NCBI GenBank assembly: GCA_018292915.2
Contig: JACVVK020000325.1
Span: 602,001 to 666,000, forward strand
DNA length: 64,000 nucleotides
Direction: 5' to 3'
Source: Batillaria attramentaria
Lineage: Eukaryota > Mollusca > Gastropoda > Batillariidae
This document shows, one piece after another, positions 23,501 to 34,500 of the stretch. How positions within the stretch are numbered: the stretch's first letter is position 1; each line of letters opens with the position of its first letter. Under the pieces are notes generated by a model that saw nothing but the letters and a program-made list of their open reading frames with translations, had not been told where the DNA came from and searched no databases. Both the position numbers and the translations under genes were made by a program.

Positions 23501-26500
23501 GTTACTGAACTTGATTAATATCCTCTGATAAGAGGCCTTGAAGGTTGGAAAAGACCCCTACAACACGAGGGAAACTTCATTAGCAATTTGCACCAAAAAT
23601 GTTTGAATGAGACTGGTTCAGTAGTATTTGAGCTACGGCTTTTCGAAGCTAGGTACTGTAAAAACAGCCTGCAATACCCAGTTTAAGGAATGCTGCTGCT
23701 GCTGCAGGCTAAGTGTCTGGCAGTAAAGCCGGCCCTACACGTTAAGTGGGAAGTCGCCCTATCCCTGTCCTTGTCGACTATCATCTAGCTGACTGGTGGA
23801 GGGCCCCTCGCCATACACGTCGATAGTTGAGCGACAGCCCTGTAATACGCGTTTACCATATATGGAAAGTCACGCGAGACTACTCTCCCTTGAAGACAAA
23901 ATGGCGGCTCCCATGGCAGACTACGATTTAGATAACTGAGATGAAGATTTGGAAGTGATTGCAGCAGCTGTTGCTATTATTGTCGCAGAAGACGAACCGT
24001 GTAGTTTGGTCCCTCGTATCCCATATGCATGGATTTTCTCTCACTAGCTTGATAAACCTTGCTGTGGCACAGTCGTCCACCTTCTCAGCCACCTTGAATA
24101 CGCCACGACTCACGTGACCACCCTACTGTTGATTGGTCGCTGAATGCTAGACTGGCGACCAGTGGATAGAAATTTAGAAGTCAGTTCTATCGCGGATATA
24201 TAGCGGATAGGGGCTGTCCGCAGGGATGGATATACTATCGGATGAGTAGCGGAATGGATTAACGGCCGATAGTCGATAGGATAGTGCAAAAACTATCCAC
24301 GTGTAAGGCGGCCTTTAGTGTTGGAAGCATGAGTAGTTGTGAAAGGGTTTACGAACATGAAGGACAATTTCATGTTAATTCGAAGGGTGATTAATAAAAC
24401 CTGCCAATGCAGACACACATAATCCTTCCATTTTTTTTTTTTTTACAGGGCAATATAACTATGTCAGTAATGAGTACATGTACACTACACTGTACTTACT
24501 GAGTGCCCTTCGAACTTTCTTCTTGGATTTCTTGCTGCTGCTTCTCCCAGGACTGGACGACCTGGAAAACAGGACACGGGACAAAGGCAATACAAAACCC
24601 TGCCTGAGAGACCTCCTTTATATGAGACCACCTGTCTGTAAAACCAATGATCAGGGGACAACTCCATGATCTCCCAGACACTGTCAGAATTACAATGTAT
24701 TTGCACCCCCCACTCCACACACTCCCAAAACACACACAACCATAACTCACACATACCCCCCCCCCCCCACACACACACACACAATCGTAACCCACACATA
24801 CCCCCCCCCCCCCACACACACACACAAACGTAACTCACACATACCCCCCCTCCCCCCCAACACACACAACCATAACTCACACATATCCCACACACACAAC
24901 CGTAACTCACACATACCCCCCCTCCCCCCCCCAACACACACACACACACAACCGTAACTCACACATACCCCCCTCCCCCCCAACACACACACACACACAA
25001 CCGTAACTCACACATACCCCCCCTCCCCCCCAACACACACACACACACAACCGTAACTCACACATACCCCCCTCCCCCCCAACACACACACACAACCGTA
25101 ACTCACACATACCCCCCCTCCCCCCCAACACACACATACCCCCCCTCCCCCCCAACACACACACACAACCGTAACTCACACATACCCCCCCTCCCCCCCA
25201 ACACACACACACACAACCATAACTCACACATATCACACACACACACAACCATAACTCACACATACCCCCCCCCCCCCCCAACACACACACTCCATTCTGA
25301 AGACTTGATTCTTGATTCCACCAAAGCACAATACTTACACTTTGGGAGTTGTATTTTTAATCAGTGTTTCCTCCTCCTGCTCTCCTTCTGCCTCGTCAGT
25401 TGAGGCGTCATCTTCTCTACCCAGTAGTGGGTCAGATTTGCTGGCACGCGGCAGACGTCTGCGCAGCTCAGAGTTGACCTCAGGGGTTGGGTAAGGGTCC
25501 ACCAGATACGACCTCAGTCGCTCCTCAGCTTCCTTCCGTCTGGTGCGCTCAACTTCAACAGCCTTTTCTCTGAAAGAATTTTAGGGAATCTGACATTATG
25601 CAGATCTGTGCTGATTTATATTCTCTGTGAGACCTCCACTGAGTGTGCACAACAGACATAATCACTGCTAATAATAATAATAATAATAAATGGTATTTCT
25701 AGGGCGCATTTCTTTAAATAAAACTCAATGCGCCTATGCCTGAATGCAACAGACAGAAAGAGGCCAGGTTCAAGTATTTTCCAGTTTTTGTGTGTACGGT
25801 ACTTTAGATGGCCCGATCTGTTACAAATAAGTTTCTGGTTGTAAGTTTGTTAATGCGAAAAAGGCAGAAATTTTTTCCTGTCCTTGCTACTCCCCCCCCC
25901 CCTCCACCACCACTCTCCCCCCCCCCCCCCCCAAAAAAAAATAAATAAATAAAAAAAACACAGAAAAAACAAACAAAAGAAACATCAAGATCTCAATTAC
26001 AAACATCAACCTCTAGTATAGGAATCCAGCAAGTTCATTGTAAAAATCTGAGTCTGGCACAAAATGCAAAAGAAAAACTGGCACAAACACTACAGCAGAA
26101 ATACCACCTTTAATAAACATGTTAGCACAACACTGTTACACATTTTCAGTCTGAGGTAATATACCCAGATACAATGTGTGAAAATTTTTACTATATGACT
26201 GCTGGTTTATTGTCGTTGCTGTATTTGTTTTGTGTTTGTTTTTTGTTATTGTTGTTGTTTATTTTGTTTTTTGCTTGTTTTTGCTGCTTTGTATTGTTAT
26301 TTTGGTTTGGTTTGGGTTTTGTTTTTTTTTTGTTGAGGGGTGTTGATTTTTTTTTTAAACTGACAAATATCCTTCCATTTTTTGCCAGCTTTGCAGTATC
26401 AGTCTGACATTATCATGCTGCACTGGCCTTGTGGGGGGGGGGGGGAATCATGCCCTTTTTTGTTTTTTGTTTTTTAATCTGATGTACCAGCTGAAACGGG

Positions 26501-27067
26501 TGACGTTTGTTTAGGGGATGATCCACTCAGCAATGTTTGTCAGTCACTACCTGGACAAAACTATAATAATAATTATATACCCTGTGCCTCAGTATATTGA
26601 CTCCTAGTCTAGACCCCCACCAGGCATTCAAACACACAAGCACAGTTCTAAGTTTTGTTAGGGTCTGAACAATTAATTGTGCTACAGTTACCAGAGCTGC
26701 CGTTACACAGTAAGACTGACTCATCAAGTCCACACATGTTCCCATACATACATTCACACAGTGATCTAACCCAGCCCAGCGGACCCCTAATGTCAAGTAC
26801 AATCTGTGACCACTACCCCGTGAAGTCAGTCAATATTGACACAGCCAGCTTGGTCTATCACAAAGATCACACAAGACAGTACGTCTCTTACCTGTCGGTT
26901 AAATCATCCTTCAGACGATCGACCTTTTTTCTACAGTTCTCTAAAGCTCCTCTCATAGTACTCAACAGCTTCTTCTCTGTGTCTGGAAGTCTTTCGAACT
27001 CTTTTTCGGGCGTTCTGTCAAGTCTACGGCGGTAGCGCACGACACCGCTGTCTTCGTCGTCTTCCAT
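15671..27067 (-). CDS. MIPOL1: MIPOL1-like coiled-coil protein, 13 exons, 786 residues
   Basis: Exons in transcript order: 27067-26892, 25569-25339, 24561-24500, 23283-22867, 21942-21548, 20725-20611, 20237-20012, 19740-19665, 18850-18671, 18498-18427, 16677-16583, 16351-16115, 15749-15671; all phases join. The start is the first ATG after the promoter gap (MEDDEDSGVVRYRRRLD). Residues 1-135 are charged and helical, about 157-400 are low-complexity Pro/Ser/Thr/Gly, and about 408 to the end are coiled coil. MIPOL1 features are the LSFLYEEIGRLKEANKQ opening helix, repeated E-x-RDEA heptads, LLSSLHKALF after a REKDKAYAMVHQLQEE helix, and a final KLERLNGVLRKKL just before the stop. Human MIPOL1 is about 440 residues, so about 400 N-terminal residues are extra. 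Its function is poorly known (linked to mirror-image polydactyly; reported tumour-suppressor activity). The assignment rests on remembered family sequence. Confidence 0.82.
16718..16950 (-). mobile_element. SINE-B fragment
   Basis: The 3' half of SINE-B in minus orientation begins with the (AAT)n tail and contains GGCTCAAAGCGCC, ACACATTACAATCACATGG and CAGCTCAGCAATT. The tRNA head is missing. It lies in the MIPOL1-like intron between exons 18498-18427 and 16677-16583. Confidence 0.65.
17685..18356. repeat. 56-bp minisatellite, twelve units
   Basis: Units start AGGTCAGGATGGAACATTAC at 17685 and every 56 bp after that up to 18301. Each contains CTGACAACAAGACACACATC and GTGATACGACACGG. Units 2, 3 and 10 have single-base variants. 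The array lies within the MIPOL1-like intron just downstream (in transcript sense) of exon 18498-18427, ending 71 bp from that exon. Confidence 0.95.
20461..20514. repeat. GA/GT microsatellite next to MIPOL1-like exon 6
   Basis: A short (GA)n run followed by about 24 GT dinucleotides. A second GA-rich block follows at 20541-20598, ending 12 bp from the splice donor of the exon at 20725-20611, so the transcript has a CT/CA-rich stretch right after this exon. Confidence 0.9.
20952..21347 (+). mobile_element. SINE-B, full-length
   Basis: The head GGTGGTCTAGTGGTTAAGAG, the B-box GGGGTTCGAGTCCC, the full body and the 3' end TACAATACTCCG(TTA)n are all present. It lies in the MIPOL1-like intron between exons 21942-21548 and 20725-20611, opposite in sense to the gene. 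Confidence 0.8.
22225..22590 (-). mobile_element. SINE-D, minus orientation
   Basis: On the minus strand the head reads TGGGATTTGGTCTAGCGGTT, then TCGGATCCTGAGCGGCCTGG and TTCGAGTCCCTGG, a tRNA-like start shared with 45799 and 55259. The distal part (poly-C run, GGGAAATCTGGGCTGTT) is also found at 17068-17110. It lies in a MIPOL1-like intron. Confidence 0.6.
23725..24316. mobile_element. Harbinger-like transposon, deletion derivative with MADF-domain start
   Basis: Terminal inverted repeats of about 18 bp (AAAGCCGGCCCTACACGT and AAAGGCCGCCTTACACGT) are flanked by a 3-bp duplication AGT. Plus-strand ATG at 23901 reads MAAPMADYDLDN, stop, then DEDLEVIAAAVAIIVAEDEP, transposase-N-terminus-like. 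Minus-strand ATG at 24113 reads MSRGVFKVAEKVDDCATARF then IKLVRENPCIWDTRDQ, the first helix of a MADF domain. Harbinger elements typically carry a transposase and a Myb/MADF-like partner. Here only the two N-terminal ends remain, converging. It lies in a MIPOL1-like intron. Confidence 0.7.
24720..25290. repeat. C-rich/CA minisatellite
   Basis: About twelve irregular units of 40-50 bp each combine (CA)n, ACCGTAACTCACACATACC and a C-run interrupted by one T. Unit length varies through the C and CA runs. The array lies in the MIPOL1-like intron between exons 25569-25339 and 24561-24500, 49 bp from the donor of the former. The long glycine/cysteine open frames on the minus strand are artefacts of it. 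Confidence 0.9.
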
Positions 27068-27292
27068 ATTGTTCTGCCGTCTGCTTGTTTCGCTGGTCTT
27101 TTCTCCGCCGTAGACTCACGTCAGTTTGTTCAAGTCCGTACTTGTACTGAGTTCTGCGTAGGAGTTTGAAGCAGCCTTGACCCCCACAGCCCAAAACCGC
27201 ACTTCCTGTCTCCGCGTTTCGGGATGTGAAAGTACAGAAAAATCTTCTTTTGCTTTTGTTTCAAAGAGCACTTGCATAGTCCATCGCAAAAA
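27068..27292. promoter_or_regulatory. Bidirectional promoter between MIPOL1-like and SNAPC4
   Basis: Only 225 bp separate the two divergent start codons. The gap contains an ETS-type site (ACTTCCTGT, 27201-27209; reverse ACAGGAAGT), a CRE-like octamer TCACGTCA at 27116-27123 and several CpGs, with no TATA box that I can see. ETS and CRE-like sites with CpGs are typical of TATA-less bidirectional housekeeping promoters. Both 5' UTRs must lie inside this gap unless there are upstream non-coding exons. Confidence 0.65.
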
Positions 27293-27921
27293 ATGGATGA
27301 AAGTGAAAGAGTTGAACTAGAGGCAGACATAGAAAAGATTCACCACACCTTAGAATCGGACAAGAGTCAGTGGCAGTTCGATTATGACTACGACAGCGAT
27401 GACGATTCCGACGATGATGAGGCGCTGTACATCGATTTAGACAAGCATGGGTCTGCCACTGTTTCCTTAGCTTCAGCGTCCGGCCGCAGCGCAGGTTAGA
27501 GAACACAAAGTCACGCTAGCGTGGCACCGGCTTAATTAGACACCTTTCCCTTGTCAATTATGTATCATTTCATTACTCTCGCTTGGTGATACGTGGATAC
27601 GGTATACAGCAGTAGTACATGACTTGTACACTAATAGTACCCTTGTCAATTATGTATCATTTCATTACTCTCGCTTGGTGATACGTGGATACGGTATACA
27701 GCAGTAGTACATGACTTGTACACTAATAGTACATCACTGCATGTGTGTGTACTGTAGATTTCAGTGTACCAATTATAAGTATCACAATAAATTTCAAGAA
27801 ATTCCCTATCAAGTATGAATAGTGGACATTATTTACCTTATCTGTTTTAAAATTAGCAGTCCATTTAGAGTTAGACCACTGTTCCTACATGGTGAAAAAG
27901 CAAGTGTGAGGTGTATCAGCA

Positions 27922-27973
<52 letters not shown>

Positions 27974-30525
27974 CAATATAAATCTGTTTTGTCTGTTGCC
28001 CTTGGGGCAGTTTCTCATATTCTGGTAATCACGTTTACAGATTGCTCTATTTTTCTTAACCAGGTGGACGAACAACACCAAGCGTGCATAGCATAGATTC
28101 ACGACGGACTGCAGAGGTAATATTTTGATCTGACCATATTCATAGCCATATTGCCATGGCATCTTTGTGGCGTTAACTTTCACCCATCGTGATTCTTCTC
28201 AAAGCATTCAGCTGTTGTATGACATGTCCTTTTCACACGTGTGTGGCAGTCGCAGTCAGTTACAACTGACCAGGATGAGGATGCAGACCAAATATTTCGA
28301 GAGGTTGGTGTGGTGCTGGATAAAATTGACTCCACCTGCAGCTTGCCGGCCTCCCTGGAGTCGTGTCTCATCATCAACAGAGCGTATCAGGACATCATCG
28401 TGGAGCACATCAGCAGGATTGAGTTGTCCCTGGCTGAGAATCGGGAGGCCCAGGTAAAAGTTTTTTTAATAAGGAAAAGCTAATCAAAGTGAAGAATAGA
28501 AGCAGACATGCAGACACGAATGCAGATACACGCACAGTTGCCCGTGCATGTGCGTGCACACACACAGTGACATGTACACAATTACACAGAGGCATACACT
28601 CATACATGATATTACACAGGTGCGCATTCATGCACGTACCCACGTGTATGTACACATGCCACAGACACACACATCACACACCAACATATATCGCACACAC
28701 ACATGCTTTCACCGGTCCTACTAATTACCGAAAACAACTGAAAACAACTCTTAATACGGGTAGAACACGGTTAAAACATAGAAATAATAACACACAAACA
28801 TAATAACAACACACAAACATGATTTAAGGTGAAAAAGAGGCCTTTAAAAAGCTAAAAAGAAAAAAGGTGACATTGCAGATAATAACCAGTCCGGACCAGA
28901 CGGAGTCGCTTCCCTTGGGAGACACGTTCATTTCGTCCTGTTCTCTTGGAGTGAATAAGTACTCTTTTTTTTCCTTTTAACTAGTTTAAGGCCTCTTTTT
29001 TCACCTTTAATCATGGTTATGTGTTGTTATTTCTATGTTTTAACTGCGTTCTACCCGTATTAAGAGTTGTTTTCGGTTGTTTTCAGTTGTTTTTGGTAAT
29101 TAGTAGGACCCTGCTTTCACATTATATGTAACCCATTCTCACGAAAGGGGACTGTAAGTCGCGCTAGGCCGAACGCGAAAAGAGTGCCGGGGGTCAGTAT
29201 GGCTGCCTTGTGAGTAGCCAACTTCGACTGCTGATATCTCTGTCAATTTTAGTAGCACAGCTTTCATTCTTATATTGAATTAAACTGCATAACCAGTAAA
29301 TTGCAGTGATTTACAATTACATATCTCAAAATTGATAATTTTCGACTTATGATCCCTTTTGTGAGGACGGGTCACATATATACGCAACACGACACACATA
29401 CTAACTCACACACACACTTTTGAACATCCAGTACGTGTGTATTTCCCTGTGTATTAACTGCAGTCCTCGATTCTTTTCTCCTTTTTCCTCTTTAGTGATT
29501 GTATGCTTGTCTGTTTTATTTGTTTCTTTCCTTGTCTGCTTGCTATTATTGTTTGGTTTTATCTCTTGTTCTTTTTGATTAGTTAGGTAATTGTAGTTCT
29601 CAGCGATGGAATGAAAATTGACTGTTTAATGTTAACTGCCTCTACCATTGTAACATAAAAATTCATTGATCCTTGATTATTGGTACTCTACTCGAGCCAT
29701 CCTGCCCCCACACTCACCTTTCACCTGCCTTTCATTTTCTTTTATATTTTTTTGGTCTAAACTCTAATGCACTTTGTTATTATCCTTACGGAGATTTGAA
29801 AATACATGTCCTGACTAATACACACTTTCTTACCATGCACACCACATTTGTTTCGTTTGCAGAGAAAACTGGAAGAAGAAGCCAAGGAAAACACAAGGCA
29901 TATGATGACTAAGAAGAAATTCCAGTACTCAGCCACAACACCCTACTTCAAAAGCTCCTACGGTTCAGTAAGTTCGCTGCTGTAAAACTAGAACATTTCA
30001 GAAGTCCCGCACGTCCATGCATCCGTTGCAAGATTCTGTTAGCACTATGGGGTCATGTGCTGAAGTTGCGAAAGCCCTGCATCCCAGCATCCAACAAATT
30101 GAGAAAACAGTGCCGTGAATTCTAGGCAAAACTTGATGTCTTGTCGAAACAAACAGGTTTCAGGGAAGGGGCGAGAACAATTTCTCATAGAAATGAGATG
30201 ATGAGGTGGTCAAAACATGATGGTTTGGATGTGACCAACTAGAACTCAGCCAAAGACTCTCTGCTGTCACTGGAGACCTCATGTCCTAAACCTTAAGTAT
30301 TATTCAGTATAAGCTGTAGGTTCACCTGGTTCCAAGTCGAGAGTTTGTTTCAGCAGATCTTTGGTTAATGTAGCGCATGCTTTTGTGTCTTCCCAGACCC
30401 CTCAGCCGAATGCGGACGTTCAACTGAAAAAGCAGGCAATGGAACCTGATCTGGACAACAGACCTGAATCAAAATGTGAGACAGTGAAAGAGGCGCTCTC
30501 TCCCTCTCTCTCCCTCTCTCTCCCA

Positions 30526-30556
<31 letters not shown>

Positions 30557-31472
30557 AGAAAATGCAAATGACTGGTCAGTCACTCCAGAGATAAAGCAGT
30601 TGAATTTACAACATTCTTCATCAGTGCTTGAGGAAAAAAACCAAATATGGTAGGACAAACTGGTTGAAAAGTTAAGGTCATTATGGTAATGCACAGTCAT
30701 GTTCATTTTCCAAACACATGATTTGCTTTTAGCTAACTAGATAAGTATACACCCATTGAAATAAGGGACAACTCTTGCCTTGTTTTCCTGCTTATTACAT
30801 GTGTTTTTTTTTTTTTCAGGGGCCGCTCGTCATAAGCGTCTGCTGATCGAGGCAGTGAAAGAAGACTCGCTTGAAAAACTACTTCAGCCTCTTCTCAGCA
30901 GGTTAGAAACTACTGTAATACTTGTGCAAAATAGTCTGTTCACTTGTTTTTGTTAAGAAAACTTACTTTCTTGTCCCCCTTACACCTCCCCTCCCCTCCC
31001 CTCAAGAACATATTCATTCAAACACTTATCATACTGCGCACATAGATTCATCATTCGTCCAGTTCTCAGTCGATTGCATCTCTCTTTTTATTATTTGACT
31101 ATGTGTGGTTGAGTGAGATGTCACTCCAACTCAAGCTTGTTTTCTATTTTTCTTCTCTTTGTTTTTAGTGCTTAAGTGAACAGACAATACATTAGTCTTC
31201 TATACTTAGGCTTAATTTCGGCAAGGGAATTGGTTTATGATTAATCCATTCTACACTGACGCTACTGTTACATGTCTGATGCCAGTTGCTTGTGTCGTCC
31301 GTCTGTTTCAGGCGTGAGCTGGAAGAAGAAAAACTTCTACAGGTGCCGGAAAAAAGTGAGGAGTGGAACACGATCCACGACAGAATTGTCGCCATTGACA
31401 TCGAGATTGACGCAAAGAAGTGAGTTCTTCTTCTTCTTCTTCTTTTTTTTCTTTCTTCTTCTTCTTCCCCTG

Positions 31473-31533
<61 letters not shown>

Positions 31534-34500
31534 CACAATTGCTGTGTCTTTTCTTGTTCTTTCTGGCATTACATGTATTTTCATGCCACTTAATTTTTTA
31601 TTTTTCTTAACTTCGTAAGCGTTCAGAGCTCGCTGAGTATAAGTGCTACATAAATATCCATTGTTATTATTGTTTCCTGCACTTTCCGTGGATGCCCTGT
31701 ATGCCCCAGATCACCCTGTGTCCCCATTCCGCGGGAGCCTGTAGCATTTTTTCTTGAGCTCCCTACTTTCAGGGGGTGGTCGGTGGTCTAGTGGTTAAGA
31801 GACTTGTCACCAATGCGAGAGGTCAGGGGTTCGAGCCCCACTCGGGGCAAAGAATTTTTCCTTCTCGTATGTGGCACCGTTCATTCGGGCCGATCGTCGG
31901 GGGTTCTCTCTGGGTACTCCGGCTTCTCCGGCTTCCTCCCCCTCTGCTTTGGAAATGTTCAGCCCACCAAATTTGAAAAATAAATGCATATCTAAATTCC
32001 GAAATTTAAATAGCTGAGCTGACCCTTCGCACCACATGATTGTAATAGGTTTATGTCCTGTGTGTGAGAGAATGCGTGTGATTCACGTGAGCATGCGTGT
32101 TGGGTTAGCTCGCGGCGCTTTGAGCCAAATATTCGGGATAAAGCGCCTATATTAATGCGATTATTATTATTATTATTATTATTACTTCCGTTTTACTGGT
32201 TTATACCGTGTTCCTGCTATCTCTCCTTCAGTGTTGTTTCTCATGTGTTGCCTATTTGTGTGGAAACAGAACTGTTTCTGACGAACTCCTGCTCCGAGAT
32301 GTGGACGTAGACAGAGTTGACTGGATGAAAATCTCTAATATCTTGGTAAGGGGCGAAGAATTTTTCTTTCTCGTATGTGGCACCGTACGTTCGGGCCGAC
32401 CATCAAGGGTTCTCTCCGGGTACTCCAGCTTTCTCCCCCTCTTCTTTGGAAATGTTCAGCCCACAAAATAAAAAAATAAATGCAGTTCCCCAATTCAGAA
32501 ACTTAAATTGCTGAGCTGGCCTTTCGCACCACATGATTGTAATGTGTTTGTGGGAGAATGTGTGTGATTCACGTGAGCGTGCATGTTGGGTTTAGCTCGC
32601 GGCGCTTTGAGACAAATATTTGGGATAAAGCACCTATATTAATAAGATTATTATTATTATTATTATTAAAGTATTTTTATTTTGTATTTTTGTCAGTTTG
32701 GGGGCAAACGAGACTGGATGTCCTGTAAGAGAGCGTGGATGCATCACGTTGACCCTAAACTTAACCTCACGCAGTTCTCAGAGGAGGAGACTGCGAAACT
32801 GAACCAGCTTGTGAAGGAGACTAAGGGGCGTAACTGGGTGTACATCGCACAGCAGCTTGGAGTGAGTTCCCTCCTCATTTGGTGTCTATGTAATTTAACA
32901 CATATTGCTGGGGTGAATGGTGCAGAATGATGAACCTGGCTACACCATGATCATGTTCATAGTGTGTTGTGTATTACTGAATGGCCCGTGTTCCATCATA
33001 TCTACGTTCACAAAATAGTTCCTGAGGTACCATTTTTCTAGAACACTTCAGATTTCGGGAATAAAAACTTTTAAAAATTAAATTTTCCGGAATGAGAACT
33101 TTCGAAAATTAAATTTTCTGGAATGAGAACTTTCAAAAATCATATTTTCAGGATTGAGAACTTTTGAAAAATATATTTTCCAGATTGAACACTTTCAAAA
33201 AATCAAATTGAGTGAGAACTTTTGAAAGTTAAATTTTCCGGATTGGCAAAATCATTGAGCAACAAGTTCTGGATAATGGGGTGACGGCCGAGAGTACTTG
33301 TAACGCCACATGTAAAGCATAGTGCGCTAAGACCCCGCAGTACTCCCCTCTGATACAGAGCTATCTTTTGCTGTTCAAGGTATTTAAGGTTACACTCAGG
33401 GATGGATTTACTCAAAAATGCCAGTGAGACATTGTCTCCTTGACCAGTCATTTTTATGAGACAATTTCATTTTCTTTGAGACAATCAAGTTCACCCGCAT
33501 CACTCTGTCACATGTCTGTGCCGAGAGCCTGTTCCTACTAGGCTAAGTGCAGTGACGTTCAGGTTCAGGTGAACGGAAAAGGACCTCTTGATCACAGAAC
33601 TGAGAAAACTAACGCGCCAATATTTTTTGCAACTCTTTCGAGCCAGAGTTCCTGGCAGCGCACGCGGCGAGCGGGATAAGTAAGCCTCATCACTAAAATT
33701 AGATTAGTGTAACAGACTCTATGACTGACACGGACAGCGCATCTCTGCTTCGCGTTGTCAAGTGCGCTTGTGATGTCATGTTCGTGTGACATATGACGCA
33801 TTTTGCGAAATTTTTATGCGACATTTTAGCAAAATATGAGACATAGTCGCACGGCGCGCGAGAAAATCGATCCCTGTTACACTGATAATTGCAAGATGGG
33901 AGATGCAGCACTGGCATCGCTCTGTAATTTACGTGCATTTCAGACCGGACGAACAGCGTTCCAGTGTATGCAGCACTACCAGCAGAATCTGAACACGGAG
34001 AAACTGCAGAGGCCGTGGACAGACGAGGAGGATGCCAAGCTTGTGAGGGTGGTGGACAAATGTCAGCAGTACCACTTCAACTGGCATCGAGGTCTGTGGA
34101 GAGAGCTTATTTTTTAAGAGCTGAAGCCTGACCACCCCTTTCTCGCTATATGCAGGATTTATAATATGCCACCTTCCGGTCGATTTCCATCTTTCCATCC
34201 CCCTAAAAAGTGTGTTTTCTCCTCTAAAGCACTTAAAACACACAAAATTGCAAAGGTTTAAAGGTTGCAAGGTAAAAGTTTACCTCCAAAAGAAAGTACA
34301 GGTATTTCCTTCTCTGAAGCACTTAAAATGATGCTAAAAGTAAAACACACAAAAATTGCACAGAGTTCAGTCAAATTCTAAAAGTTTTCCTCAAAAAAAA
34401 AAGAAGTATTTCCTACTCTGAAGCACTCAAAAATCATGCCAAAATCACCAAACTGCACAGACTTCAGTCGAATGAAAAAGTAAAAACATTTGGGGGAGCA

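Noticed and set aside
24485..25329. Gly/Cys/Val-rich minus-strand open frames
   Set aside because: They are translations of the C-rich/CA minisatellite.
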